Below are positions 31,754-44,199 of a DNA stretch of 64,000 bases, in pieces (position 1 is the stretch's first letter; the number at the start of each line of letters is the position of its first letter). Where the stretch lies: contig NZ_VRKN01000008.1 in NCBI RefSeq assembly GCF_008080435.1, positions 62,001 through 126,000 of the forward strand, written 5' to 3'. The translations under genes and the position numbers were made by a program. The notes under the pieces were generated by a model that saw nothing but the letters and a program-made list of their open reading frames with translations, was not told the origin of the DNA and made no database searches. Source of the DNA: Enterobacter asburiae (GTDB lineage Bacteria; Pseudomonadota; Gammaproteobacteria; Enterobacterales; Enterobacteriaceae).

Positions 31754-32217
31754 TTCAGAAAAAATCATAAATTACGCTTATTGTGGTTCTATTTATTTTC
31801 TGCCATCTTAATTAGACATATCATAATTAACTGATAACTTAATCGGTGAATTCAGGATTTTTTTAATTTCATTTCCCCGCTTAAGTTATTAGGAGTATTC
31901 CTAATAAGAAGTTCTTACAAAGAGAAGTCTGAATCTGAACTTTTCTCATCATTTTTGCTAAGCCAATGAAACGTAAGGAAGCGATAAAACACCGCCGTTA
32001 ATTTGGATAAAAAAGTTGAATCCAGGATGACCATTTGCGTACATGCTCGCATGTCTGCGGTTTTATTTGTAATTTTTCGTAATAGCGCGGTGAAATCCAG
32101 GAAGGAGTGGCTTATAGTTAGGTTATCAGGAACACAGCACTCATGTAGCTAAGTCAGTTGTATCCATCCCGACAATGATGTTCGGTGAGTAAGAAATCAC
32201 TCAGAAGGGGATGCGCT
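31754..32217 (+). promoter_or_regulatory. AT-rich 460-base leader of tomB-hha with RcsAB-like palindrome
   Basis: No gene is seen in this gap on either strand. It is markedly AT-rich, as expected for an H-NS/Hha-bound promoter region. A perfect palindrome, TTATTAGGA (31886-31894) and TCCTAATAA (31899-31907), contains TAGGAGTATTCCTA, which matches 12 of 14 positions of the RcsAB box TAAGAATATTCCTA. A second inverted repeat, ACATGC/GCATGT, lies near 32041-32054. A GAAGGGGAT ribosome site precedes the tomB ATG. The RcsAB assignment is inference. Confidence 0.5.
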
Positions 32218-32592
32218 ATGGACGAGTACTCGCCAAAAAGGCATGATATCGCGCAGTTGAAATTTCTCTGCGAATCCTTGTACCATGACTGCCTTGCCAA
32301 TCTTGATGAAAGCAACCATGGCTGGGTAAACGACCCAACGTCTGCCATCAATTTACAGTTGAATGAGCTGATAGAGCATATCGCAACCTTCGCACTTAAT
32401 TATAAAATTAAGTACAATGAAGATAATAAGCTCATTGAGCAAATTGATGAATACCTGGACGACACCTTTATGTTGTTCAGCAGTTACGGCATTAACGCCC
32501 AGGATTTGCAAAAATGGCGTAAATCGGGAAACCGGCTATTCCGTTGTTTCGTCAACGTGAGCAGAGCTAACCCGGTTAGTCTTTCCTGTTAA
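32218..32592 (+). CDS. tomB: TomB (YbaJ), antidote partner of Hha
   Basis: 124 residues, E. coli length (MDEYSPKRHDIAQLKFLCESLYHDCLANL...). An acidic protein proposed to counteract Hha toxicity through oxidation of a conserved cysteine in Hha; the pair influences biofilm formation and motility. ATG at 32218 with a GGGGAT site; an in-frame ATG at 32185 lacks family support. hha follows after 27 bases. Confidence 0.94.
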   Translation: MDEYSPKRHDIAQLKFLCESLYHDCLANLDESNHGWVNDPTSAINLQLNELIEHIATFALNYKIKYNEDNKLIEQIDEYLDDTFMLFSSYGINAQDLQKWRKSGNRLFRCFVNVSRANPVSLSC

Positions 32593-32619
32593 AATTATTA
32601 CAATTACTAAGGTGAATTT

Positions 32620-32838
32620 ATGTCTGATAAACCACTCACAAAGTTCGATTATTTGATGCGCTTACGACGTTGTCAGTCAATTGACACGCTTGAGCGCGTC
32701 ATTGAAAAGAATAAATACGAGCTTTCTGATAATGAACTGGCGGTATTTTATTCAGCTGCTGACCATCGTCTTGCTGAGCTGACAATGAATAAACTGTATG
32801 ACAAAATCCCTACTTCTGTGTGGAAATTTGTCCGTTAA
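32620..32838 (+). CDS. hha: Hha, H-NS-associated modulator
   Basis: 72 residues, the standard Hha/YmoA length, nearly identical to E. coli ([64 protein letters not shown]...). It binds the N-terminal domain of H-NS and helps silence horizontally acquired, AT-rich genes. Forms an operon with tomB. Confidence 0.97.
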   Translation: MSDKPLTKFDYLMRLRRCQSIDTLERVIEKNKYELSDNELAVFYSAADHRLAELTMNKLYDKIPTSVWKFVR

Positions 32839-33043
32839 TTTTTGAAGGGTGTCTGTAGAGTTCTACGCCACGTTCTCGGTTTTTACCTATCCCGTTATGC
32901 TCCCTGCGCCCAGGCCAGGTCTCCGTGTAAAACGTGTTCATCAGCAGCAATGTTGTGACGCCAGTCACACCGGCTTTTCGGGAACGTTCCCCTCCTGGCC
33001 TGTTCCGATTACCCTGCGGTAATAACATCCAGCGAGGTTTCCA

Positions 33044-33595
33044 ATGAGCTTAGAAAAACAGAAAATGATTGCCGGTGAACATTACCGCCCCGGCGATGAG
33101 ACGTTACGGGCCGACCGACTACGGGCCCGCCATCTGGTATATCGCTATAACCATACCGCGCCTGATGATAAAACAGAACGCCAGAAAATTCTGGCGGAAC
33201 TTCTGGGGAAAAGCGAAGGGGCTTATATAGAGCCGAGCTTCCGCTGCGACTATGGATATAACATTTATCTGGGCAAAAACTTTTACGCTAACTTCGACTG
33301 CGTGATGCTGGATGTCTGCCCTGTTTATATTGGCGATAACTGTATGCTCGCGCCGGGTGTCCATATTTATACGGCAACTCACCCACTGGACGCAGAGGAA
33401 CGGAATAGCGGCGTGGAGTTTGGAAAACCCGTCAGCATTGGAAATAATGTCTGGATTGGTGGCCGGGCGGTCATTAACCCTGGCGTTACCATTGGTGATA
33501 ATGTGGTGGTGGCCTCCGGTACCGTCGTGACGAAAGACGTCCCGGCTAACGTCGTCGTTGGCGGCAACCCGGCAAAAATCATCAAAACGCTGTGA
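33044..33595 (+). CDS. maa: Maa, maltose O-acetyltransferase
   Basis: 183 residues, E. coli length. A left-handed parallel beta-helix acetyltransferase: hexapeptide repeats run from about residue 70 ([35 protein letters not shown]) to 180 ([13 protein letters not shown]). The catalytic histidine is in THPLD. It transfers acetyl from acetyl-CoA to maltose and glucose, thought to remove excess sugar. A GCGAGG ribosome site precedes the ATG. Confidence 0.95.
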   Translation: MSLEKQKMIAGEHYRPGDETLRADRLRARHLVYRYNHTAPDDKTERQKILAELLGKSEGAYIEPSFRCDYGYNIYLGKNFYANFDCVMLDVCPVYIGDNCMLAPGVHIYTATHPLDAEERNSGVEFGKPVSIGNNVWIGGRAVINPGVTIGDNVVVASGTVVTKDVPANVVVGGNPAKIIKTL

Positions 33596-33713
33596 GGTTC
33601 CGGGGGAGTCAACTGTTATGGTCTTTTAGCGCCAGACTGTTACTTTTTTCAGCCTGATGGCTCCCCTAAAATTGGCAGACACCCTGTATTGTCAACTCTC
33701 ATGAAGGCAAATA

Positions 33714-34181
33714 ATGACCGAGATACAGCGCCTGCTTACCGCCACCATCGACGATCTTAACCTCCGCGAAAAGCGCGACAATCGCCCGCGCTTTAGCATT
33801 AGCTTTATTCGCAAACATCCTGGACTGTTTGTCGCCATGTATGCCGCCTGGCTGGCGACGCTTATTGTGATGCTGAAATCCGAAACGCTGGTGGACTCCG
33901 TCTGGCTGCTGGTTGTACTGTTTGTCGTCTTCAACGCCTTTTTCTTTTTCGACGTGAATCCGCGCTACCGTTACGAAGATATCGACGTACTCGATTTCCG
34001 GGTCTGCTACAACGGCGAATGGTACAACACGCGTTACGTACCAGGGGAGCTGATCGACAGCATCATGCACTCTCCGGCAGTTGAAGCCGGGCAAAAAGAG
34101 AAGCTGCAGAAAATGGTCTCCACCAAAGGTCAGCTCTCTTTCTATGATGTCTTTACCCTTTCCCGCCCTGCTGCCGCGTAA
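33714..34181 (+). CDS. ylaC: YlaC, inner-membrane protein
   Basis: 155 residues (E. coli 156). Two adjacent hydrophobic helices at about 36-53 and 57-75 ([35 protein letters not shown]) separate two soluble parts; function is not known. Its 3' end overlaps the end of the convergent MocR-type gene by 29 bases. Confidence 0.93.
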   Translation: MTEIQRLLTATIDDLNLREKRDNRPRFSISFIRKHPGLFVAMYAAWLATLIVMLKSETLVDSVWLLVVLFVVFNAFFFFDVNPRYRYEDIDVLDFRVCYNGEWYNTRYVPGELIDSIMHSPAVEAGQKEKLQKMVSTKGQLSFYDVFTLSRPAAA

Positions 34182-35613
34182 TTAACGCCTGCAGGCGTCG
34201 GATCCCCGGCGCAAACTGAGAAGCAGAGGTATTGCCGTAACCTAAAACCAGACCGGTTTGCCCCTGCTTCGCCTCCAGGTAGTACCCGCTGAGTGCAGCG
34301 GGTGCCAGCTGAAACGCTCTCGCCTGCTCCACCAGCCTCTGGTCGTCAATATCGTCTATCGCCAGCGTCAGATGCATCCCGCCTTCGCCAGCCAGAATGC
34401 GATGCGGAGAATGAAGCTCTGCGCCCAGCACCTCCCGCAGCTGGCGGTAACGTTTACGGTAGAGCCGACGCATGGCGGCAAGATGGCGGGCGTAATGACC
34501 TTCCTCAATGAACAGCGCCAGGGTGCGCTGTTCCGCACGGTGCCCACCGCGCAACAGCGAGCCGATGGCTGGACGAGCCGCTTTCGCCAGCGCTGGCGGC
34601 AGCACCATGAACCCCATTCGGAGCGACGGAAAAAGCGTTTTACTGAACGTCCCCAGATAGACAACGGGTGCGTTAGCGACCATTCCCAGCATGGCCGGCA
34701 CCGGCTCACCGGTATAGCGGAACTCGCTGTCGTAGTCGTCCTCAATAATCCAGGCGTTATTCTGTCTGGCCAGCTCCAGCAACGCCAGCCGTCGCCGCGC
34801 GCTGAGCACGCTCCCGTAAGGATACTGATGCGAAGGAGAGGTAAAAATCAGCGAGGGAGAAGGCGCATCTAACCCTTCCCAGCACATACCCTCGTCATCA
34901 ACCGGTATCCCCGTCATTGCCAGGCCGGTTTTAACAAACGCGCTCTTTGCCCCGCTATAGCCAGGGTTTTCCACCCAGGCGACATCGCCTGGCTCACTCA
35001 ACAGCATCGTGCTCAGGTTAACGCCCTCAAGCGCCCCTTCCGTTATCACTATCTGGCTGGCGTCGCAGACAATACCGCGGGACAGGGCGAGATGCCGGGC
35101 AATCGCGGCCCTCAGCGACGGCTCCCCGGCCGGGTCGCCATACCCTAACAGAGCATTTCCTTCCTCCCGCATCACGCGGTCGTACAATCGCCGCCACAGC
35201 GGCAGAGGAAAATAGTTGATGGCCGGCGTGCCTGGGGTAAACGCCAGAACCGGCGTGTCCCGAATCACCTGCGCAGGCAGCATGCCGACCCGTTTTGCAA
35301 GCGTGATGGCAGGGTCCGGCAATGTCCGGGTGACAGAACGGTGAGCTAACTGAGCCACCCGCGTTCCCTGGCGATTACGCTGCAAATACCCTTCGAGGGT
35401 GAGCTGGTCCAGCGCCGCATTGACGGTATTCCGGGAAAGGGAGAGCTGCCGGGCAAGCGTTCGCGAACCGGAAAGCTGGCTGCCGGATCGTAGCCTTCCG
35501 CACAGTATGGCTTCCCGCAAAGCAAGGTAGAGCGCGCGCTGGAGCGTCTCTTCCCCGCGAGTTTTCAGGGCTGCATTGAGCAAGGTATAAAATTCATCAC
35601 CCGGTATATTCAT
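34153..35613 (-). CDS. MocR/PdxR-family regulator (GntR HTH fused to aminotransferase fold)
   Basis: 486 residues. The N-terminal GntR winged helix (about 10-75, [50 protein letters not shown]) joins a class I aminotransferase-like domain with ENPGYSGAK, the PLP-contact DDYDSEF and the PLP-lysine motif [15 protein letters not shown]. Such proteins sense PLP or amino-acid-like ligands and regulate a neighbour. Start ATG at 35613 has a GAGGAGG ribosome site; the in-frame 35637 does not. It is divergent from an acetyltransferase gene 101 bases away, its likely target. It is not part of the E. coli K-12 order. I do not assign a specific ligand. Confidence 0.88.
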   Translation of the reverse strand: MNIPGDEFYTLLNAALKTRGEETLQRALYLALREAILCGRLRSGSQLSGSRTLARQLSLSRNTVNAALDQLTLEGYLQRNRQGTRVAQLAHRSVTRTLPDPAITLAKRVGMLPAQVIRDTPVLAFTPGTPAINYFPLPLWRRLYDRVMREEGNALLGYGDPAGEPSLRAAIARHLALSRGIVCDASQIVITEGALEGVNLSTMLLSEPGDVAWVENPGYSGAKSAFVKTGLAMTGIPVDDEGMCWEGLDAPSPSLIFTSPSHQYPYGSVLSARRRLALLELARQNNAWIIEDDYDSEFRYTGEPVPAMLGMVANAPVVYLGTFSKTLFPSLRMGFMVLPPALAKAARPAIGSLLRGGHRAEQRTLALFIEEGHYARHLAAMRRLYRKRYRQLREVLGAELHSPHRILAGEGGMHLTLAIDDIDDQRLVEQARAFQLAPAALSGYYLEAKQGQTGLVLGYGNTSASQFAPGIRRLQALITRQQGGKG

Positions 35614-35649
35614 CTCGCCTCCTCGTGGCACCATCAAAACATAGCGCAG

Positions 35650-35669
35650 TGGTTCTTTTTAAGGAACCA
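35650..35669. promoter_or_regulatory. Candidate operator between MocR regulator and acetyltransferase
   Basis: An inverted repeat TGGTTC (35650-35655) ... GAACCA (35664-35669) lies in the 101-base divergent gap, next to -10-like CACTAG/GACTAG. It is the only strong symmetry there, so it is a candidate binding site for the regulator at 34153-35613; unproven. Confidence 0.4.
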
Positions 35670-35714
35670 GCAATTCACTAGTCTGAAGCTCTTTTCAACG
35701 TCACGGAAATTAAG

Positions 35715-36425
35715 ATGAAGACATTCAATCAGTTCGGACAGCCGGTGGGCGAAGCGCTTACCGACTGGCAACCCCGTCAGCACCCGTCCCGGGTGGTCCT
35801 TCAGGGTCACTATTGTCGGCTTGAGCCGCTGCGCGTGGAGCATGCCCACGCGCTGTTCTCTGCGTATTCCCTGGCCGAAGATACCCGCAGCTGGACGTGG
35901 CTACTGCGTGAACCCGATGCCACCGCAGAGGAATTTGCCGAATGGGTGGCGAGCGTAAGTGAATTATCCGATCCCATCCACTTTACCGTTATGGATAACC
36001 AGACCCAGTCTCCTGTCGGGACGCTGTCCCTGATGCGGATCGATCCTAAAAACGGGGTCGTGGAAGTGGGGCACGTTCACTTCTCTCCTCTTTTAAGCCG
36101 TACGCCAATGTCGACAGAAGCGCAGTATCTGCTGATGCGATACGTGTTCGATACCCTGGGGTACCGGCGTTATGAATGGAAGTGTAATAGTCTGAACGAG
36201 CCTTCCCGTAAAGCGGCACTGCGTCTGGGCTTTCAGTTTGAGGGGCGCTTTCGCCAGGCGCTGGTCATAAAAGGCCACAACCGGGATACCGACTGGTTTT
36301 CGATTCTCGATAAAGAGTGGCCGGCACTGGCAAGCGCCTTTGAAAGCTGGCTTGCCACCGACAATTTCACTGCCGATGGCAAACAGAGAAGATCCCTGGA
36401 AAGCTGGCGAGAAACGCGCGTCTAG
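35715..36425 (+). CDS. GNAT-family N-acetyltransferase (RimJ/RimL type)
   Basis: 236 residues. The central part (about 25-200) fits the RimJ/RimL acetyltransferase fold: [91 protein letters not shown] and the terminal DTDWFSIL. The acceptor is unknown; small amines, antibiotics or protein N-termini are all possible. It faces the MocR-type gene and is probably controlled by it. The start ATG at 35715 follows AGAT with no strong ribosome site; the N-terminal [25 protein letters not shown] is typical of this subfamily. Its stop overlaps rpmJ2 by four bases. Confidence 0.85.
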   Translation: MKTFNQFGQPVGEALTDWQPRQHPSRVVLQGHYCRLEPLRVEHAHALFSAYSLAEDTRSWTWLLREPDATAEEFAEWVASVSELSDPIHFTVMDNQTQSPVGTLSLMRIDPKNGVVEVGHVHFSPLLSRTPMSTEAQYLLMRYVFDTLGYRRYEWKCNSLNEPSRKAALRLGFQFEGRFRQALVIKGHNRDTDWFSILDKEWPALASAFESWLATDNFTADGKQRRSLESWRETRV

Positions 36426-36562
36426 CGTCTTTTTTTACGTCCCTGAACCGCCTTAAAGCGCGGATTGGATTTGCAAATCACGTATAAGCGTCCCTTGCGT
36501 TTGACTATCTGGCAATCCGGGTGACGCTGCTTTGCACTGCGTAATGAGTTAAGTACGTGCAT
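36422..36562 (-). CDS. rpmJ2: RpmJ2 (YkgO), zinc-independent L36 ribosomal protein
   Basis: 46 residues: [20 protein letters not shown], then [20 protein letters not shown] and GRKKRR. The C-minus type lacks the CxxC...CxxxH zinc set of normal L36, replacing it when zinc is scarce. Starts two bases after rpmE2 in the same operon. It is short and was identified by translating the minus strand. Confidence 0.93.
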   Translation of the reverse strand: MHVLNSLRSAKQRHPDCQIVKRKGRLYVICKSNPRFKAVQGRKKRR

Positions 36563-36564
36563 GG

Positions 36565-36825
36565 TTAACCCCGCTTCGCATTGAGAAAACCGCCAAAACG
36601 CTTGCGGAAGCGCGCTGCACTGCCGTCCGTGGAGAATGTCTTCTGCTTACCGGTATAAAACGGATGCGATTTTGAAGAAACCTCGATGGTGATGTACGGA
36701 TACGTTTCACCGTCGAGTTCAATTTCGCGGTCGGTCTTAATGGTTGAGCCAACCTTGAAGTATTCATTAGCGCTGGTGTCGTGGAATACCACAGTGCGAT
36801 AGGCAGGGTGGATATTTGGTTTCAT
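36565..36825 (-). CDS. rpmE2: RpmE2 (YkgM), zinc-independent L31 type B
   Basis: 86 residues ([80 protein letters not shown]). Type B L31 lacks the CxxC zinc ribbon and replaces RpmE under zinc limitation, freeing zinc. The ATG at 36825 is preferred; a long upstream reading would span the Zur-like box. Transcribed with rpmJ2. Confidence 0.95.
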   Translation of the reverse strand: MKPNIHPAYRTVVFHDTSANEYFKVGSTIKTDREIELDGETYPYITIEVSSKSHPFYTGKQKTFSTDGSAARFRKRFGGFLNAKRG

Positions 36826-36840
36826 CGTAAGTCCTTTATG

Positions 36841-36861
36841 TTTTGTTATAACATAACAAAA
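36841..36861. promoter_or_regulatory. Zur-like operator upstream of rpmE2-rpmJ2
   Basis: Perfect 9-base arms TTTTGTTAT (36841-36849) and ATAACAAAA (36853-36861) around AAC, similar to the Zur-box core with TGTTATA-like halves. It lies 16 bases before the rpmE2 start, consistent with zinc-dependent repression. Confidence 0.8.
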
Positions 36862-37044
36862 TAATATCCAGGCCAGGTTGAAAAAACAACCCCTCTCTTC
36901 TGACGATATTTGCTGGTTTGTCTTAGATAAAATGAAAACCACGCCACCCACGTGCTATAACTATATCATTTCGCGGTAAAATCTTTCTCTTCAGGCAGGG
37001 AACTCAGCGCCCAGGAACGGGTATACGAGGAAGGACACGACAGC

Positions 37045-38610
37045 ATGAAAGCCCGACATCTGGTCAGTCTTGTGACTGGCGTACTTATCTTTTCTGTGCT
37101 GGTCCCCATTTGCCTGAGCATCTGGCTGGCCCATCGCCAGGCGGAAGATAAATTTGTCGATGCGCTGGAAAACTATGCCTCACGCGTGCAGGTACGAACC
37201 GACAGAGTTGTGGAGCAGGCAAAAGAAGCGCTCAATCACCTGCAGGCCTTTGAGGGGGTGCCGTGTAGCCCTCTGCAGTTAAGAGAGATGCGCCGGGTCG
37301 CTTTCTCGTGGCGATATGTCCAGGAAGTGATTTATATCGACAACCTTCAACCGCTCTGCTCCTCCCTGGAGCAAACCAGCCATGCCTCCCCTTTTCCCCC
37401 TCCGATGCGTATTACCAAAGATGGTTACAGTGCCTGGCTGACCACGCAAAATGATCTTGGGTTTCACCACTACATGGCCGTGCTGGGAAAAGGTCATTAC
37501 CTTGTCATGGTCGATCCAGCCTCACTTGTAGATGTAATCCCTTTCGGTGAGATAGCGATTGATGCCGCCCTGGTAGGAAATACAACACGCCGCATATTCG
37601 CCAGCAGCAATACGCTCGACCCGCATATCCGTGACATGATTAAGGGTCAGGGTGTGACCAGCGTACAGTACAACGGTTCAATGTACGTCATGAAGCCGCT
37701 TCCTGAGCTTGGGTTTACCGTCGTCGCATGGGCGACACTCAAACCGCTGGCTGAAACCTGGCACCGGCAACTGCTTTTATGGCTTCCCTTTGGCATACTG
37801 ATGAGCCTGCTTGCCGCGCTCTTTGTCCTGCGGATACTGCGCCGTATCCAGTCTCCACGTAATCGCCTGCTGGACGCCATTAACAGCCGCGATTTTGTGG
37901 TTCACTATCAACCCATCGTGGCGCTGTGTAGCGGAAAAATTGTGGGCGCAGAAGCGCTGACGCGCTGGCCCCAGCCGGACGGAAGCAGCCTCTCGCCTGA
38001 TATTTTTGTCCCCCTTGCCGAGCAAACGGGGCTCATCTCGCAGCTGACACAGCTCGTCATCGAAAAGGTGTTTGAAGATATGGGCCACTGGCTGCAACAC
38101 CATCCGGATCAGCATATCTCCATTAACCTCGCGCCTGCCGATTTAACCTCCGGCATCCTGCCGCCTCTGCTGAGTCAGCTCCTGAATAAGTGGCAAATCC
38201 ATCCCCGACAAATCGCCCTTGAGCTCACCGAGCGCGGCTTTGCCGATCCCAAAATTAGCGCACCGGCTATCGCCGCATTCCGTCGTTCGGGTCACCCTGT
38301 CTATATTGATGATTTTGGTACCGGCTATTCCAGCCTGAGCTATCTGCAGGATCTGGACGTCGACACGCTAAAAATTGATAAGTCGTTCGTGGATGCGCTG
38401 GAATATAAAAACGTGACGCCACACATCATTGAAATAGCGAAGTCGCTGAAGCTGGCGATGGTGGCGGAGGGGGTCGAGACCGCAGGGCAGCTCGCCTGGC
38501 TGCACCGGCACGGCGTGCAGTACGGGCAGGGGTAGTACTACAGCAAGGCACTGCCAAAAACGGAATTTATTCTATGGGCAGAAAATAACCTCGGCATGCA
38601 TTCTACTTAA
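37045..38610 (+). pseudogene. pdeB: pdeB (ylaB) c-di-GMP phosphodiesterase interrupted by an amber codon
   Basis: A CSS-EAL protein. The N-terminal helix (residues 5-28) and periplasmic domain with a PLCSSLE CSS motif precede a second membrane helix (about 240-265) and an EAL domain with EALTRW, INLAPADL, ELTERG, IDDFGTGYSSLSYLQ, DTLKIDKSFV and AEGVET. After QYGQG (residue 496) a TAG stop at 38533-38535 interrupts the frame; reading through it continues [24 protein letters not shown] to a TAA at 38608-38610, giving 521 residues against 516 in E. coli. Most EAL domains have an aromatic residue at the TAG position. The protein up to the TAG lacks the last strand of the EAL barrel and is probably unstable or inactive unless suppressed. 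rcnR converges and overlaps the end. Confidence 0.85.
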
Positions 38611-38875
38611 GATAGGATTTGATCACCTGCAACACCACGCCAAGATCGGCTTCACGCTGCGCTTCTTCAGGCTCTTTCACCACATGATCGGTTAAATGCC
38701 CTTCGATCACCTGCATCATCATGCCATTGACCGCCCCGCGGATCGCCGCCAGCTGCTGTAACACCTCGGCACATTCGTGATCGCTGTTGAGCATTTTTTC
38801 CAGAGCATTACTCTGCCCCTGAATTTTCTTCAGGCGAGTCAGTAACATCTTCTTATCTCGAACGGTATGTGACAT
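38603..38875 (-). CDS. rcnR: RcnR, nickel/cobalt-responsive repressor
   Basis: 90 residues, E. coli length, CsoR/RcnR family four-helix bundle. The metal ligands His3, Cys35, His60 and His64 are all present (MSHT, HEC, GHLTDH). Ni(II) or Co(II) binding releases it from the rcnA promoter. Start ATG at 38875; an in-frame ATG five codons upstream is less likely. Divergent from rcnA, with three G-tract sites between. Confidence 0.94.
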   Translation of the reverse strand: MSHTVRDKKMLLTRLKKIQGQSNALEKMLNSDHECAEVLQQLAAIRGAVNGMMMQVIEGHLTDHVVKEPEEAQREADLGVVLQVIKSYLK

Positions 38876-38917
38876 CTCTGTATCCCTCATTTTTGGCTTT
38901 CAAAGCATATCACGCTC

Positions 38918-38974
38918 TACTCCCCCTGAGTATTTTTCTACTGGGGGGTAGTATTAAACTACTGGGGGGGAGTA
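38918..38974. promoter_or_regulatory. RcnR operators in the rcnR-rcnA gap
   Basis: Two perfect copies of the RcnR motif TACT-G6-N-AGTA are present: TACTGGGGGGTAGTA (38939-38953) and TACTGGGGGGGAGTA (38960-38974). A third, imperfect copy in inverse orientation, TACTCCCCCTGAGTA, is at 38918-38932. Spacing between the copies is 6-7 bases. Confidence 0.92.
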
Positions 38975-39008
38975 GTATCTCCGCACGCTTTCCACTCCGG
39001 AATTTCCC

Positions 39009-39821
39009 ATGACCGATTTTGCTTCACTTCTTCAGCAGGGCAATGCCTGGCTGTTTGTTCCCAGCGCTATCCTGCTCGGTGCGCTACATGGCCTGGAACC
39101 GGGCCACTCAAAAACAATGATGGCCGCCTTTATCGTGGCCATCCGCGGCACGCTTAAACAGGCGGTATTGCTCGGCCTGGCAGCAACGCTCTCCCATACG
39201 GCGGTGGTCTGGTTCGTTGCCATGGCGGGATTATGGTTTGGTCGGGGCTGGGATGCGCATACGTCCGAGCCCTGGTTCCAGCTGATCTCCGGGGGGTTGA
39301 TCGTTGCGATCGCCCTGTGGATGGCGTGGCGAACCTGGAAAGAGAGCCAGCCGCACGATCATCATCATCACGACCATGATCACCACCATGACCATCATCA
39401 TGATCATCACCACCACGAACACACGCTGATTGAAGAAGAGTGGCAGGACGCCCACCAGCGCGCGCACGCGCAGGATATTAACCGGCGCTTCAGCGGTCAA
39501 AATGTCACCACCGGGCAGATCGTGATGTTTGGCCTGACCGGCGGGCTTATTCCCTGCCCGGCGTCAATTACCGTTCTGCTGATCTGCCTGCAGCTGAAGC
39601 ATTTCGCCCTCGGCGCGACGCTGGTATTCAGCTTCAGTATTGGTCTGGCGTTAACGCTGGTCGCTTCCGGCGCGATTGCCGCCTTAAGCCTCAAGCATGC
39701 GACAAAACGCTGGCCCGGATTTAGCGAATTCTCCCGCAAAGCACCGTGGATCTCCGCTGCGTTGATTACCGTGGTAGGGATTTACATGAGCCTGCATGGC
39801 CTGAACGGCATTCTGGCGTAA
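39009..39821 (+). CDS. rcnA: RcnA, nickel/cobalt efflux protein
   Basis: 270 residues with six hydrophobic segments in two blocks (about 15-110 and 170-268) separated by a cytoplasmic His/Asp-rich loop (HDHHHHDHDHHHDHHHDHHHHEH, about 115-140). The first helices carry the HGLEPGHSK motif common to NiCoT/RcnA transporters. It removes Ni2+ and Co2+ from the cell under RcnR control. RcnB is not encoded nearby. Convergent with lacZ, 38 bases apart. Confidence 0.95.
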   Translation: MTDFASLLQQGNAWLFVPSAILLGALHGLEPGHSKTMMAAFIVAIRGTLKQAVLLGLAATLSHTAVVWFVAMAGLWFGRGWDAHTSEPWFQLISGGLIVAIALWMAWRTWKESQPHDHHHHDHDHHHDHHHDHHHHEHTLIEEEWQDAHQRAHAQDINRRFSGQNVTTGQIVMFGLTGGLIPCPASITVLLICLQLKHFALGATLVFSFSIGLALTLVASGAIAALSLKHATKRWPGFSEFSRKAPWISAALITVVGIYMSLHGLNGILA

Positions 39822-39824
39822 GCC

Positions 39825-39847
39825 TGCGGCCACGCCCGGTGGCCGCA
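39825..39847. terminator. Hairpin between rcnA and lacZ
   Basis: TGCGGCCAC (39825-39833) pairs with GTGGCCGCA (39839-39847). GC-rich, in the convergent gap, no T-run on either side; a stabilising or Rho-assisting structure. Confidence 0.5.
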
Positions 39848-39859
39848 TCTCCTGGGCAG

Positions 39860-42976
<3,117 letters not shown>

Positions 42977-43050
42977 TTTTGGTTAACATGCCCTGGCACT
43001 CTGCGACGGTAAAGCGTTCAATCGCAGGGTAGCGAGTCAGATCACAAAAG
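42977..43050 (-). promoter_or_regulatory. lacZ promoter with probable CRP site
   Basis: Read on the minus strand, TGTGATCTGACTCGCT (near 43043-43028) resembles a CRP site, followed by a TTTACC -35, 17 bases, and CATGTT -10, aligned like the E. coli lac promoter before O1. The arrangement is conserved with E. coli although the individual elements differ. Positions are approximate. Confidence 0.7.
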
Positions 43051-43052
43051 TC

Positions 43053-44123
43053 TTATTTGCGGGCAAGCTGCTCGGCCAGGAGTGCCAGGCTTCTGAGCTG
43101 CTGCGCCAGATCCTCGCGTTCAGCCTGCTGCGGCGCGCGGCGTGCGCTGGAATGACGGGTAACCAGCGTAACCGGCAATTGAACCTGCCAGCACGCCTCG
43201 TCCCCGGTGGGAGCCAGCAGCCACTCCACGCTGCGTTCACCCGCCTCGCGAAACGCCTGGCGAATGGTCGTCAGTGGCGGAGAAAACCAGGCGCTGTCAG
43301 CCGTATCGTCGAACCCGACCACCGATATCTGGCCCGGAATCGCAACCCCTTTTTCCGCGCAGGCGCGCATCACCCCGAGCGCCATTTGATCGTTCGCCAC
43401 CAGAATCGCGTCCGGTAATGTCGCCGCAGACAATAGCAAATGTCCCTTCTCATAACCGCTGGCCGCACTCCAGTCACCGCAGGCCGCCGCAACGGCTTCA
43501 AGCCCGGCGAATGTCAGAGCGGCTTTCCATCCCGCCAGACGCGCCCGTGCAGAGACCGAGCTTTCCGGCCCGCTCAGCAGGGCAATGCGCTGATGCCCCA
43601 GCGAAAGCAGATGCTCAACGCCCAGATGCGCCCCCTGCTCTGCGTTAAACACGAGACTGTTTACCTGCGCTGAGGGCGATACATCGAGGAATAGCACCGG
43701 AACAGGCGACGCCAGCGCCCTGAGCTCTTCGGCGTACGGATCGTCAAGCGGCACATTCACCAGCAGCGCCTCCACCCGCTGTGCCAGCAGCGCCTGAAGC
43801 GCGGCCTGACACTGCCGGGGATGCTCCACCATGGAGATAAGGACGCTCGTCCCCTGTTCCGCCGCACGCGATTTTACCGCCGACACAATTTGCGAAGGCG
43901 CGTGCAGGGCCAGGTCGGTAGTGATGAGACCCAGCGTACGGGTGCGTTTACCCGCCAGCTGCTGTGCCCGAAGGTTTGGAACGTAGTGCAGCTCCGCCAT
44001 CGCCTGCTGCACCTTTTCTCGCGTGCGGGCAGACACATGTTCCGCGTTGTTAATGACGCGGGAAACGGTCTGATAAGAAACCCCCGCAAGGAGGGCGACA
44101 TCATAGAGAGTGATAGCTTTCAT
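43053..44123 (-). CDS. lacI: LacI-family repressor of lacZ
   Basis: 356 residues (E. coli LacI 360). HTH at residues 4-24 (ITLYDVALLAGVSYQTVSRVINN), hinge QQLAGKRT, effector domain with NDQMALGV and GFDD; the C-terminal leucine-heptad tail (LRSLALLAEQLARK) suggests tetramer formation. Starts at ATG 44123 (MKAITLYDVA); an in-frame ATG at 44135 also fits but adds no conserved residues. A second lac-type operator sits upstream, suggesting autoregulation. Followed by lacZ after 103 bases. Confidence 0.92.
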   Translation of the reverse strand: MKAITLYDVALLAGVSYQTVSRVINNAEHVSARTREKVQQAMAELHYVPNLRAQQLAGKRTRTLGLITTDLALHAPSQIVSAVKSRAAEQGTSVLISMVEHPRQCQAALQALLAQRVEALLVNVPLDDPYAEELRALASPVPVLFLDVSPSAQVNSLVFNAEQGAHLGVEHLLSLGHQRIALLSGPESSVSARARLAGWKAALTFAGLEAVAAACGDWSAASGYEKGHLLLSAATLPDAILVANDQMALGVMRACAEKGVAIPGQISVVGFDDTADSAWFSPPLTTIRQAFREAGERSVEWLLAPTGDEACWQVQLPVTLVTRHSSARRAPQQAEREDLAQQLRSLALLAEQLARK

Positions 44124-44180
44124 GCATTCTGGCATCGCGTTTATCGTGCCCCTATTCTGGCACAGCGACACCGTTAAAAC

Positions 44181-44197
44181 ATGTGAGCGCTTCGCAA
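44181..44197. promoter_or_regulatory. Second lac-type operator upstream of lacI
   Basis: ATGTGAGCGCTTCGCAA on the plus strand repeats O1 with one base changed, this time 58 bases upstream of the lacI start. E. coli lacI lacks an operator here. It implies negative autoregulation and possible looping with O1, 1.2 kb away. Confidence 0.75.
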
Positions 44198-44199
44198 AA

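Noticed and set aside
39355-39425. CATCAT-rich repeat tract considered as a tandem repeat locus
   Set aside because: It codes for the His/Asp loop of RcnA and is normal for this family.
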